Positions 37,049 to 48,544 of a stretch of DNA of 64,000 nucleotides are shown here, piece after piece. Numbering within the stretch: position 1 is the stretch's first letter; every line of letters starts with the position of its first letter. The DNA lies in NCBI GenBank assembly GCA_034359265.1, contig CP136891.1, positions 53,522,501 through 53,586,500 on the forward strand. Direction: 5' to 3'. The stretch comes from Canna indica. Its lineage: Eukaryota; Streptophyta; Magnoliopsida; Zingiberales; Cannaceae. The notes beneath the pieces were generated by a model, which saw only the letters and a program-made list of their open reading frames with translations, did no database searches and was not told the DNA's origin. The position numbers and the translations under genes are program-made.

Positions 37049-38538
37049 TGTTGGCTTTAGATTTTCAACCTTAGCCTTAATCTCGGTTCCGATGTTTTTG
37101 ATGATAACAAACATGGGACTAATGATTTTATTGAAATATGTTTCAGGTTCCATATCAATTAGCGTTCTATGTCCTCGATCGGATAAATCAGAAAAAATCG
37201 GGAAATCGAAAGGACATTGATCGTCGCGCTCGGGTTCATCGCGGAAATCTCTCAAAGATCGACGTGTGCGACAAAGACATATTGGACGAGCTCAAGGATC
37301 ACATAAAAGCTCTCCAAGTTGATGTGCGTTGAAAGCCGGAACCCGAAAATGAAATGCGGAAGAAAAAGGCTGAAGAAATCAATCTCAGCCTAGGTTCGAT
37401 CGACTTGGTGGTCGACTGACTGTAGGTAAAAAGGGGCAGTAGACATTCGATCGACCGAACATAAGGAAGAAAGCGCAGCAGAGCTATTTCGGTTGACCGG
37501 GCGATCGATCGATGGAAGCCCAAAATGGGTAGTAGCTCGGGCGATCGACCGACCTGCATTTACTAAAGACGCGACGGGTCGACCGAAGGTCGGGATTGCG
37601 ATTCCTGCGTCTGGGCGGTCGACCCGTCGGTCATCCGACCATAGAGTAATAGAAGCGGTCGAAGGACCGGTCGACAGGTCGGTCGACTGACCATTCGACC
37701 GGCGGCCTGTAACAGATGGTTTTCTATCCGTTGAACAGCCGTTTCTTCGCGAGGGTATAAATACACCTCGTATATTTAATTTAATCTTCTTCCTTCACTC
37801 CTATATATTTTTTGAGCCATTAAAAAGAAGATTTGAGCCTTCCAAAAGATTGATTGAAGTGCGCCCTATTCTTCATCGAGTTCTTCTTCAAGCGTTGTCT
37901 GCTTCCTCAACTCAGGATTTAATTCAAGCTAAATGACTTGGCCGAGTTGAAGGTTTTAAGGCTTGGAAAAGAGTAGGTAATTTTGTTTTACTTAAAGCTC
38001 TTTTCCCTTGTAATTTTAACTGTTATTCGAAACTATTTTTTGATTTGGGTTTGTGTGAAGACCTAGGCTGTTAGGTCTTGTTGTATACAAGTGGTTACCT
38101 GGTGTTAGGTGTAAAGCCAATTTTGTAAAACGTAGTTGTTACTAGGATTAGTTTAGTTGTCCCTTAGGGTTGAGGTGGAAGAGGACTCTCGATAAGAAGG
38201 CAATGACTTCCGTGCCTTAGGTCGAGAGTGCGTCTCTTCAAGTGAAAAGTCATCTATATAAGAGAAACGTAAATTTATCTAGTAAAACTAGTTTGGAAAT
38301 CCTAAGCGGGGTGCTTAGGTAGTAGAGTAGGCATTGGGGCCGAACCACTATAAATTACTGTGTTTGCATTGATTGATTGATTGCTTCGATTGCTTAATCA
38401 TTTATCGCTTCCACATCCAATCGTTAAATTGCAAATTGCCTAAACCAATCTAAGTAAACGATTAAAATTGGGATTTAGGCTAATCATATTAGTAAACATA
38501 CTATTCACCCCCCCTTTAGTGTCGCCATTTCGCCAATA
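37049..38538 (+). repeat. 3' LTR of the gag-only element
   Basis: A 1490-bp partner of the LTR at 30648. It has a shorter palindromic array (37395-37710) and a TATA box at 37756-37763. The array has lost or changed several modules relative to the 5' LTR, while the surrounding sequence aligns well, so this part changes faster than the rest of the LTR. Confidence 0.85.
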
Positions 38539-38543
38539 GTGAG

Positions 38544-40366
38544 ATCTTTAAAGCAAAGCATGGAACCACATCATGTCTAACAACGTGCGATTCATCCTTT
38601 CAGATACTCCATTATGTTGTGGTGTGCCTGGAGGGGTCCATTCGAAGACAATCTCATTGTCTATTAGATAATGTAGAAACTCAGTGGATAAGTACTCACC
38701 ACCTCAATTTGATCGAAGGGTTTTAATACATTTCCCTATTTGTTTCTCAACCTCAGCCTTATACTATTTGAACTTTTCAAAATTATCAGACTTATGTAAC
38801 AGGAAGACATATTCGTACCTTGATCTATCACCTGTGGACGTGATGAAGTAGGAATACCCACCTCTGGCTTGAGTTGTCGTTGGTCCACAAACATCTGTGT
38901 GGACTAGCTCTAACAACTCAGTAGCCCTTTCACTACGCCCAGTGAAGGGGGACTTTGTCATTTTTCCTTTGAGATAGGATTCACAAGTTGGTATTGATTC
39001 AAAATCGAAAATGTCAAACATCCCGTCTTTGTACAACTTGTTAATCCGATTCTCATTAATATGACCCAGTCTCAAGTGCCAAAGATAGGTGAGGTTCAGA
39101 TTATCTCATTTCCTCTTGTGCGTTTGTTTGATATGAAAAACATTATCAGTTACATCTAAGGCCATCAAACCATTTAAAATGTGCTCAGTTCCATATAATT
39201 CATCAGAATGATATATGTGGTAACAATTGCCTTTTAAAGTCATTTCATAACCTTGTTCTAGCAACAAAGTAACAAAAAAAATATTCTTTATTAAAACTAA
39301 AACGTAATAGCAATTGATCAATTCAATGGTTTTGCCTAATGGCAGATACAAATAATAGGTCCTACAGCTAAAGTTGCAAGTTTTGCGCCATTGCCTACCT
39401 GAAGGTCGTAGTCACATTTGTTTAGCATTCTACTTATTCTCAACCTCTGCAATGAATTGCAAATGTGAGCACCACAATTAGTATCCAATACCCATGAAGT
39501 AGAATTTTGTAATGATAGATTTATTTCAATAACAAATGCACATGCAAATTGAGCTTCAAAAGCCCTCTTTTGCTTTACTTCTGCTATATACTCCTTGCAG
39601 TTGTGCTTCCAGTGGCCATCTTTACTACAATGGAAACAAGTGCCCTTAGGAGCCTTCTTCCCTTTCTTCTTGATATCCTTTTTGGGTTTCACATCTTTGT
39701 TTTTCGCTTTGTTCTTAACAGAGCGCAGCTTTGCCTTTTTAGGGGCACTACCCACTAACAAGACTTTGTCCTTTTCCTTCGGAAGGTGGGACTTAGTAGT
39801 CTGCAGCATATTAAGGAGCTCGGGAAGTGAGGCGTCCAGCTTGTTCATGTGGTAGTTAATGATAAACTATGAAAATGACCCTGGAAGGGATTGGAGTATT
39901 AAATCCTGACTTAGCCCCTTATTAATATTTATGCCTAATTCCTCTAACCTCTCAATCAAATCAATTAGTTTGAGAACATGAGTTTCAATAGGGGTCCCTG
40001 CCGCCATCTTGGCCTAGAAGAGTTGTTTTGACAACTTAAACAGTCTGGCTCACTTCACCGTACAACTCCTTGAGGTGAGAGAGGATGGCCCCTGCGTCCA
40101 TCTTTTTATGTTGTCGCTGCAACACATCGGACATAGAGGCGAGCATTATGCACTGAACAATAGTGTCGTCATTTTGCCACTTCTTGTAAGTGGTTCTCAC
40201 TTCCTCGGTAGCCATTTGAGAAGGGGCATTTAGTGGCATATTATCAAGAATATAGAAAAGTCTCTCCTGGGTGAGGACAATCCTCAGGTTTCGCAACCAA
40301 TCAACATAGCTCGGTCCAGTGAGTTTATTTGCATCAAGTATGCTTCACAATGACAGTGTAGATGAC
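38544..40366 (-). pseudogene. Copia gag, protease and integrase core, decayed
   Basis: The other half of the copia internal region. Gag (from about 40366) includes YVDWLRNLRIVLTQERLFY near 40255-40310 and a perfect CCHC knuckle, CFHCSKDGHWKHNC (near 39590-39635). The protease site reads WVLDTNCGAHIC (near 39475-39510), with Asn where DTG is expected. The integrase zinc region follows (from 39075, MRLGHINENRI), then LELVHTDVCGP (near 38900) and PQHNGVSERMNRTLL (near 38590-38640); a stop lies in the conserved acidic segment before it. Integrase is cut at 38544 by the gag-only element and resumes at 30642. Confidence 0.8.
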
Positions 40367-41821
40367 ATGGCAACAATGAAATGCTATAAGGAAAAATAAA
40401 AACAAACATGAGATACCATTCTATATGCATGATTATTATGGTCTTTTAATTTATCATGTCTCCAACTAATTTTTGCAGTTCCCAAATGACCCTCCTATTA
40501 GGAAGCGGGAAACCCTCGTTGGTAGACTTCCTTAGGGGAAGATGGAGCCCCACTTCTCCTACTCGGGTCTCGCATTTAACACAACAAACCCTAATAGGTT
40601 CATGGGTAGGTAACTCTTTACCGATCACATCGTTATGCGACTTCCATCAAGTTTTGCCTCTAGGGTTACCATGGTCTTGTGTTTGCACAACAAACCAAGG
40701 AGCCCTAGTTGAGTCGGACCCATCGTTTGTTTAGCCTAGCGAGAAAATAACCACCCTTGAGTTTGGTCAACAAGGTAAGTCACGTTCAAGCTAGTAGTAG
40801 AGACACAAGGATATGTGTCATATGAGATACAACAATCCCGTTGTGACAATAGACACACTTGTACCTCACAACGATGGAAGGCGTGATCGATATTCTTAAT
40901 ATCATAGCCATTCGGAATCAATATTATTGGAGGGTATCTTCATGCAATCATAATTATCTAAGCTATCAACAATTGAAGCAAAAACAATAAATAAAAGCAT
41001 AAAGTAAATAAAGATGATTGTGGATGTTCTAAGGGTTCCATCCGAGACACCTGGCGAACCAAGGCCATCATCTTAGGGTTTTAGGGAGCTCCGCCTCACC
41101 AAGGCGCTGCCCAAAATCATCTTGGAGGTTGTCGGTTTCATCAGTGCCTTCCCGGGGTTCAAGACGTCATCATCATGGAGCCGAACACCTCCTCTCCCCC
41201 TGTGCGCACCAAAACGGGGCAGCAAGCGTGCTCGTCGCGAATCTACCCCTATACTTCTAATTTTACAAAACTAAAAGAATAAGACTCCAAACAATCCTTG
41301 AGGAAAACTTTAAGGAGAGGGAGAAGAAGATTACAATCAGAATACTCAAGAAGAAGGCAGGGGTACACATGTCCTATTTAAAAGTTACAATGTTGAAATT
41401 TCACAAATTTATAAGCAAACAACACAACCACATTTTACACACAGTCACAGCACATAGGTGTCATCGATAATCATCCTTTCATGTATATTAAAAATTAAGA
41501 AAAAGAAAGGAAAAATAGAATCCAAAAACGCGCTAATCGGGTTACGTTTCCACCCAAAACTGTGCAAACAACACATGCTGAAAATTTCAGTTTTCGGGGC
41601 TGTTCAACCATGAACCCATGGGGTTCTTCAGTCCGAAATCTGTCCAAGACAAGTTTGGACAGTAGGCTACCACCTTGATTAATTGCATGAACCATGGAGC
41701 CAAAAGAATGACTCAAGAACCCCTGAAAACAAAAAACCGGACAGCTTGATGTTTAGGGAGCAAACGGTCCGTAAACGCAACAATAACACGTAATAAAATT
41801 CCGGAAAAATTGCTAAATGTG
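40367..41821 (-). other. Copia leader region, noncoding
   Basis: Between the primer-binding site and gag lies about 1.45 kb without recognisable coding sequence on either strand. Long untranslated leaders are common in large copia elements. Confidence 0.5.
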
Positions 41822-41834
41822 GCTCTGATACCAC

Positions 41835-43870
41835 TGTTGGGATAGAAGAAGAAGCACAGTAGAAAAAGCGATTTTAAAAAAATACAAACCATCCAAAACC
41901 AACGATTAACTTTAGCAATCTTTAAGAAATTCAATCTACGAGTAGAAGGAGATGATATACCTTATACCACGGATGGTAAGGCTGATCCTATCCCCATTTC
42001 AAGACGTCCAAGTGCACGTCCTCCAATGGAAGGTCCACACCAAACACCTCGCAACCAAGGGACAGCGAACACCAAGACATGTTGTGGCTCAATGGAGAGG
42101 GAAACTCAACCCCAAATCGCACATAGGTGAAGCTGGCCCTTCCACCAAGAACCGAGCACCAAAAGGGAGGAAGAGGCGAGAAAACTATGGAACGAGGAGG
42201 AAGATGAAGGAGATGACACACCCAAGAGGAAGAGACCTCCAAATCGGCTTCACAAACCCGGGAAGGAGGAGCTTGATGGCCGGCCACCCATGGAGATCAA
42301 GATGAGCTCTTCGGAGTCTTAGTCTTCAAGAAGCTTCTCAAGAATCCAAGCCTTTGCTCCTCTCCAAGATCACTAACCAATTTGTTTAACCCTTCTCAAA
42401 GGAGGTTAGGCCATCTATTTATAAGGTGAGTAGATGGCCCCATGGTGGACCCCAACCCCCCTCCCCCCCTTTTAAATCCTCTCTCCGAAATTCAAAATTA
42501 CGGAATTTGCCTCCAAACCAATAATTTATATTTAATGGATTTATAATTAATTCAAAATTAATTAAATCAAACTAAATATAAATATAAATTTATCTCTATA
42601 AATTAAATTCTTATTGATTAAGATTTATCATGTGTCAATCCCTATAATTTAGGGTTACCGAGGAACTCATTCCTAGCGTATTCGTTCCTATAGGAAATAT
42701 CTTTCCTATCATGTCCATAAACGAGATCCGTGATTGTGTTGCAGCATGTCCATGCTAGTGCCGCATTCGGACTTTATCTCATAAGGTCCGTTACGAGGTT
42801 AGCCTATTGTGTGTGACCCATTGGGCCCCACACTAAGCCAGTAGTGAGTTGTGCATAACAGAGACTCGAATATGATATAACGACTTCTATTTGAATCTTA
42901 CGAGTCACCACTAAAACCCCTTTAGTGTGGTCATGAGTCTCCACTCACAAGTCAAGATTGATGTCTAGCAACGTGTCATGACTACCCGGATAGTGTGAGG
43001 TTCAATCTACAGGGATTGAACGCCCTTTGATGACCAATTACCGTGCAACTAAGTCCCTCGGTTATAACGTCCCGAAGTCGGCTAGGGTATGGAAGAAGTG
43101 TCAAATCCTAATTCATATGTATTCCACCCGCCAAGATATCGTCTCAATAATGAAACATCAAAAACATCTTCCTGACTTTCATGTTTACTCTGGCCAGAGA
43201 TTCCCGAGTCGACACTTGTAGGGACATATAGGACGTTATCTCCTCTCACTAGGAGTAACCGATTCCATGTTGGTTGCTCACCTATCTCCATGAATATTTC
43301 CCCATGCCCAGTAATATTCGACACATGACGCTGAGGGCCATGTAGGGATAAAACCAAAGCAATGGGTTGCCACTCACAAGGTAATCGTGACAACCTCAGG
43401 TCCAAGGACTGCTTGCACCTAATATCACCCGAGGAACATCCCATTGACACACAAGTAAGGATTCCATTCTGAGTTCCTCGTTCAGGTCCGTTTATTGAAC
43501 TCATTCCCTAATGAGCACCTGCACTTATACATTAATGACTGCTTATAGGTAACTGTGAGATCAGCTATCCCTTATCGTATAAGGCATGTACCAAGTGCAT
43601 TAGTCTATCGGGAATCATCAATATATCCCATAATTGGTGATCCTATGACTGGGAACATTTAGAACATGGGCATCTGGATTTCAAGTCTCACTGGCATGAT
43701 CTCATCATGGCCTTATAATTAGTTGCCCGAGTTCATGGGTTTCATCACAATCTAATATATACAAAATATGGATGTAGCATTTGATGAAAAGATGCCTCAT
43801 ATTATTCATTAACCATAAATAGTTCCCTACACATGAATATGTGATTGGCTCAAGGGCACTATTTCTTTCA
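41835..43870 (-). repeat. 5' LTR of the copia element
   Basis: A 2036-bp LTR. Its inner edge is followed on the minus strand by one nucleotide and the tRNA-Met primer-binding site (41822-41833). It shares long blocks with the 3' LTR at 25765 but lacks the foreign insert there. Similar but more diverged LTR sequence is found at 6337-7500 and 46395-47554. Confidence 0.9.
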
Positions 43871-44420
43871 GTACTCTCTTAGGGGCTCAAGTTGCCCCTG
43901 CCTGACATAGTGGAGGGCAGCCTCTATCTTGTGGTAGACCCGTGATGTGGTGAACCGAGTGAGGGAAACACGGGAGAGGTCTTCAAAGGAATGAATAGAC
44001 CCTAGCGGTAGGGAGGCGAACCACAATAGAGCATTTTTTTCGGGAAAGTTAGAAATGCTTTTCAAAGTGCGGGGTTGGTCTCCCCGTGATAGAGCATCGT
44101 GGTCTTGAACATCGTCAGGCGCAGTGCGGGATCGCCCGTTCCGTTGTAGGGTGTCAAGGTGGCAAGCAGTTCGCTTATCGGTTGGAGGCTGGTTTCCATG
44201 ATGTGTTCGGCAAAGGATCCCGTGTCGAGAGGGAGGACAATCCTGGTTTTCTGGGCTTTGAGATCTTTGTCCTTCTCCAATCGAGGGGTGTTGGAGACTT
44301 CGTTGCATAGGATGAGAACCGGTCTCCTCTTTCTTGAGCAGTTGCTTTCTTCAGGTCTTGAGCGACAGTGTGCGTAGTCAGCCGAGGGTTATCCACAGGA
44401 TCATGTCAACATCTCGATTT
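43871..44420 (-). pseudogene. Gypsy gag, N-terminal part
   Basis: Minus-strand gag of the gypsy element at 21211-25764, separated from it by the copia insertion. The segment NALLWFASLPLGSIHSFEDL (near 43975-44035) matches the capsid region of gypsy gag proteins and the frame ends PLREY exactly at the insertion. Frames shift upstream (44062-44396), so the N-terminus is degraded. The boundary with the copia fragment beyond 44420 is not sharp. Confidence 0.7.
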
Positions 44421-44439
44421 GGGCTGTTAAACATTGGTT

Positions 44440-45500
44440 TTCACTCCCAAATCATTTTTCCACAGCTAGGGCTCTTCAAGGGGAAGGTAGGCTGGCTGCA
44501 GCACTTGCTCCATTGCCGATCTTTAAAATGGCTTCATTTCTTCCAAGGACCATACCAGTTCCTGCACTAAGGTACAAATTTGAGAACTTGCACCCGTATC
44601 AAGAACCCAAGCACTAGTAGAGATATATGGACTATCAGATTTAGAAAAATAGGAAATAGACTTACATTCTGAAGGTTTGGCGTTCCCTTTATCTGCCTTC
44701 AATGACTCCATTTCCAACGTCCAACCTTGCCACAATGAAAACACTTTCCTTTGCTTGCAGTATCCTTTATCTTGCATTTTTTCTTGGACACTCCACTCGA
44801 TGATTTAGAGTTAGTAACCTTCTTGTTCTTCTTGTTCTTCTTAGTCTTACCAGAAGCAGAAGCTACAAGAACGGTCTCATTCCCTTTGTCAGGCAAGGCC
44901 ATTTGGGATGTGACTAACATATTATGCAGATCAACAAGCATACACTCAATCTTGTTCATGTGAAAATTCACAATGAACTGGGAGAAAGAACCAGGCAGAG
45001 ACTGAAGGATCAAATCCAAATGAAGATCAAAATCTATGTAGAACTCTAGATTCCAAGCTGTTCTATCAGCCTGATCATCTTCTGCACATGAGCTCCTACA
45101 TGAGCCCCTTCGGGCATCTTGTTTTGGAACAATTCCTTAGATATCTCATATCTAGCAGTATTGCTTTACTCAACATACACCTCTTTGAGGTCTAGCAAAA
45201 TTCCTCCAACAGTGTCCATGTTTTCAAGCTGCTTTTGCAACTCATTGCTCATGGAAGCTAGCATGTAACATCGTGCTTGTAGGTCATTGGCTTGCCACTT
45301 CTCATAAGCGGCCTTTTCCTCATATGTAGCCCCTTCTGATAAGGGCTCCATATGAGTGTCCATAATGTATCCATGCAGAGCCAGTCCACATAATTAGGCC
45401 AAGTGAGCCTATTTGAATCGATTATGCTAGGGAGGGGGTTTTGAGATTTCATATTCAAAATAGAAGGGATAAGGGTGGATCCCGTAAAGGTGGAGGCTGT
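44440..45500 (-). pseudogene. Second copia fragment: gag and start of protease
   Basis: A separate, truncated copia copy. Gag begins near 45452 (MKSQNPLPSIIDSNRLTWPN) and continues as AAYEKWQANDLQARCYMLAS (near 45250-45310). A zinc-knuckle start, CFHCGKVGRWKWSH, is near 44700-44740 and has lost its last Cys. The protease reads WVLDTGASSQICT near 44565-44605, with an intact DTG. Similarity ends near 44440. It resembles the gag-protease of the element at 38544-40366 but is a different subfamily. Confidence 0.7.
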
Positions 45501-46394
45501 GTAGAACTGGAGGCGGCTGACTAGTGTGATTGAGATCCGTAGTTTGCTAGTATAAAATGGTTTGATTGGAAGTTTTGAATTTTTTATAAAATGCAATAGC
45601 CGAATTGAATAAAAAAATAAAATTTTGGTAAATAATTACTATATAGAAAGTTATTGGTTTAATTTGGATAATTTGATTTTCTTTGAAATGCAATAATATA
45701 ATTAAATAAAATAATAATAAGAAAATCAAAATTTGAATCAAATTTTTTAAAATACAATTTCAATAGATAATTATAAAATTATTTTCAAAATTTTCAAAAT
45801 TTAATAAATAATAAGTTGCTATATGGTAACATTTTATTTTTTCTAATACCTAGTCCAATCAAGAATAAGAAATCACATTGATTTAAAATAGAAGATGATC
45901 AAGAGATATGCTTGACGGAAGCTAGAAGGTGCTGTGTAAGGAAGCTTTTTCAAGCAATTAAATATATTTTTAATATTTAGCGGGCCAAACGGGCCGAGCT
46001 GGCCCGATAAGGGCCGACCCGTTTTAGCCCACAATGCTATTGTGACAGCCTGGCCCGACAAGCTTATGGGGTTGAATTCCTCGGCCCAAGCATGCAATTA
46101 TCGTGTCATGCCCATTTCTACCGCCCGTAAGCTCGAGTATTCAATATCCCAACCTTATCTCTCCTAAATTTTAGGAGTCAACCAATTGATCATAGACCAA
46201 GTCATCACTGACTTGGTCTTAGCTAAAATCAAGGAGTCAAATTCCTTGATTAAGTCAGCTATTCAAAATACCCGACTCCCTCAATTTTGACTCAACCGAC
46301 CACATCAAATGTGGTCGGGTCCAACACTAATTAATGGTCGGGTTCATCCCATCAATATCCAGTCACGGTTTGGTTGAGTCGCATCGCATGTCGA
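45500..46394. other. AT-rich noncoding stretch
   Basis: 45550-45960 is strongly AT-rich. 45979-46130 is a GC-rich patch with repeated gggccga / cggcccg words. 46130-46394 has ctgacttggtc and nearby words in both orientations. I see no gene and cannot assign a mobile element. Confidence 0.4.
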
Positions 46395-47554
46395 TGAAGA
46401 GAATAGTACTCTTGAGCCAATCACATGTCGATGTGTTTAAGGACTATTCAAGGGTAATCAACTTAATAAGACAACCTTTTCATGATATGCTGCATCTTTA
46501 TTGATAAAGATTGTGATGAACCCCATGAACCCAGGCAAATGATTCCGAGTCCACGATGAGTTCATACAAGTGAGACTTGGAATTCATATGCCCATGTTCT
46601 AAATATTCCTAGTCGTATGATCACCAATTAGGGGATCGGTGATTCTGGATAGACTAGTTCATTCGATACATGCCCTATACGATAAGGGGTAGTTGATCTC
46701 ATAGTTACCTATGAGTCATCATTAATGTACAAGTGCAGGTGCTCATTAGGGAATGAGTTCACTGAACGGGCCTGCGCGAGGAACATAAAATGGAATCCTT
46801 ACATAAGTGTCAATAGGATGTTCCTTGGGTGGTAGTAGGTGCAAGCAGTCCTTGGACATGAGGTTGTCATGGTTACCTTGTAAGTGATGTCTCATTGCTT
46901 TGGTTTTATCCCTATGTGGCCCTCAGTATCATGTGTCGGGTATTACTGATCATGGGGAAGCATTCATGGAGGAAGGTGAGCGACCAACTTGGAACCGGTT
47001 ACTCCTAGTGAGAGGATATAATGTCCTATGAGTCCCTGAAAGTGTCGATTCAAAAATATTTGGCCACAATAGATATGAAAGTCAGGAACATGTTTTTGAC
47101 ATTTCTTTATTGAGACGACATCTTGGCGAGTGGAATACATATGAATCAGTATTAGGGTTTGACACTTCTTCTGTACCCTAGTCGACTTCGGGATATTGTA
47201 GCCAAGGGATTTAGTTGCACGGTAACTAATCACTAAAGGTCGTTCGAACCCTGTAGATTGAACCTCACACTATCCGGGTAGTCATGACACGTTGCTAGAC
47301 GTCAATATATCTTGACTTGTGAGTGGAGTCCCTCACGACCACAATGAAGGGGTTTAGTAGTGGCTCGTAAGATTCGATTAGAAGTCGTTCTATTTGATCC
47401 GACTCTCCGTTGTGAACAACTTAGTGCTTGCTTAGTGTGGGGCCCAATGGGTCACACACAACAGGCTAACCTCGTAACAGACCTTATGAGATAAAGTTTG
47501 AATGCAGCACTATATGTCTACTAGCATGAACATGTTGCAACACGATCACAGATC
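46395..47554 (+). mobile_element. Partial LTR of the copia family at 41835, plus orientation
   Basis: Starts tgaagagaatagtactcttgagcc, like the 5' end of the copia LTR, and follows it collinearly through ccgggtagtcatgacacgtt and ggcccaatgggtcacacac. It stops at 47554, where a gypsy LTR begins. Either it was already truncated or the gypsy insertion cut it; the missing part is not seen further right in the window. Confidence 0.6.
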
Positions 47555-48362
47555 TGTAATATCCTAGATTTTAATATTAGTTTCCATTTATTATGCGTGT
47601 TGTCAGCCTAGCGGGCTAGTTTGAGGTCGAGCCGAGTCGACTCATGGTCCGGTGCGAGCTTGCGAGCTCGGGTAAGTAAGAATGTGAAATATGCAATTTC
47701 TTTTCTGCAATGATAAATTTATTTAATTATCCTATTGCGTGTGCTTGAGTTATTTTTCATTATGTTGTTATGATATCACTACAAAAAAATAAAGCATCAC
47801 CAACGGACTAAATCCATTGGTAATAGTCAAAAATCCGTTGGTAAATCCGTCGGTGTTACCCTGCTAGGTAGTACCAACGGATATTATTATATCCGTTGGT
47901 ATTTACCAACGGATTATAATATCCGTTGGTAATACCAACGGATTATAATATCCGCTGGTAATACTAACAGATACACTTCTGTTGGTATTACCAACAGATA
48001 AAAAAATCCAACCACACATAATACATATCAAATTTAAAATCAAATTTCCTAATTATACAACCACTTAAAAAATCATAAACTCACATTTAAAATCAAATTT
48101 CTTAACAAAAATAAATTCATATTCAACAATTATGTAAAAGTATAAAGCATCTACAAGTATATAGAAATGTATCGAGTATCTACACAACTAGAGGGATGCC
48201 AAAAGAAAAAAGAAATCATAAGATTTAGGAACAAAAGTCAAATGCCAAAATAAAAATTGTTCTCACTACTCCCAATAGCTCTCACTACTCCTACTACTCC
48301 CAATTGCTCTAGTGCTTCATTGTTCGTAGCATCTACAGCTGCCCTTTGCTCCAGCCCTGAGA

Positions 48363-48389
48363 TCACCATGTTGAATGCTTTCCTCCTGA
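48363..48389 (-). other. Possible 3' exon completing a chimeric terpene-synthase transcript
   Basis: A good acceptor (tgtttttccag) precedes 48389. Joined to the last terpene-synthase exon in phase 0, it would add eight residues and stop at 48363-48365. Terpene synthases normally continue here with a long final region starting with Trp, so this is a substitute end. Another frame is open for longer (to 48238) but does not match the splice phase. Confidence 0.35.
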
Positions 48390-48544
48390 CTGGAAAAACA
48401 TGAATGAGATATATAAATAAAAATGATGCATCATAGGATATATTAAAATATATTAAGATCTGCCCACTGAAATTAACCATTAATGAAATATATTAATTGT
48501 ATAGAGAGAATTAAAACAAATTAAAAAGAAAGTGTATATATTAC

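Larger units (their letters stand above)
30648..38538 (+). mobile_element. Gag-only LTR retrotransposon (TR-GAG-like, SIRE-related)
   Basis: A 7891-bp element with LTRs 30648-32179 and 37049-38538, starting TGTTGG and ending CCAATA. It is flanked by gggag (30643-30647) and gtgag (38539-38543). A primer-binding site close to initiator tRNA-Met (TGGTATGAGAGC, one mismatch) follows the first LTR, and a purine tract (aaaaagggagaga) precedes the second. Only gag-like sequence is found (32248-33779). No protease, integrase, RT or RNase H is visible in the next 3.2 kb. It would depend on enzymes from a related copia element. It is inserted in the integrase of the copia element at 25765-43870. Confidence 0.85.
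25765..43870 (-). mobile_element. Ty1-copia retrotransposon, near complete, decayed, with a nested element
   Basis: A minus-strand element whose 5' LTR is 41835-43870 and 3' LTR 25765-28554. It is flanked by gtagt (25760-25764) and gtact (43871-43875). It is inserted in a gypsy gag, whose frame (PLREY, then MNRFE) resumes across the insertion. The primer-binding site TGGTATCAGAGC lies just inside the 5' LTR at 41822-41833 and a purine tract lies beside the 3' LTR near 28555. The internal region encodes gag, protease, integrase, RT and RNase H with many stops. A gag-only element (30648-38538) splits its integrase. Confidence 0.85.

Noticed and set aside
48238..48480. Open frame containing VRRKAFNMVISGLEQ as a continuation of the terpene synthase
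   Set aside because: The upstream exon ends in phase 0, which reads a different frame after the acceptor at 48389 and stops quickly. The sequence is also unlike terpene-synthase C-termini.
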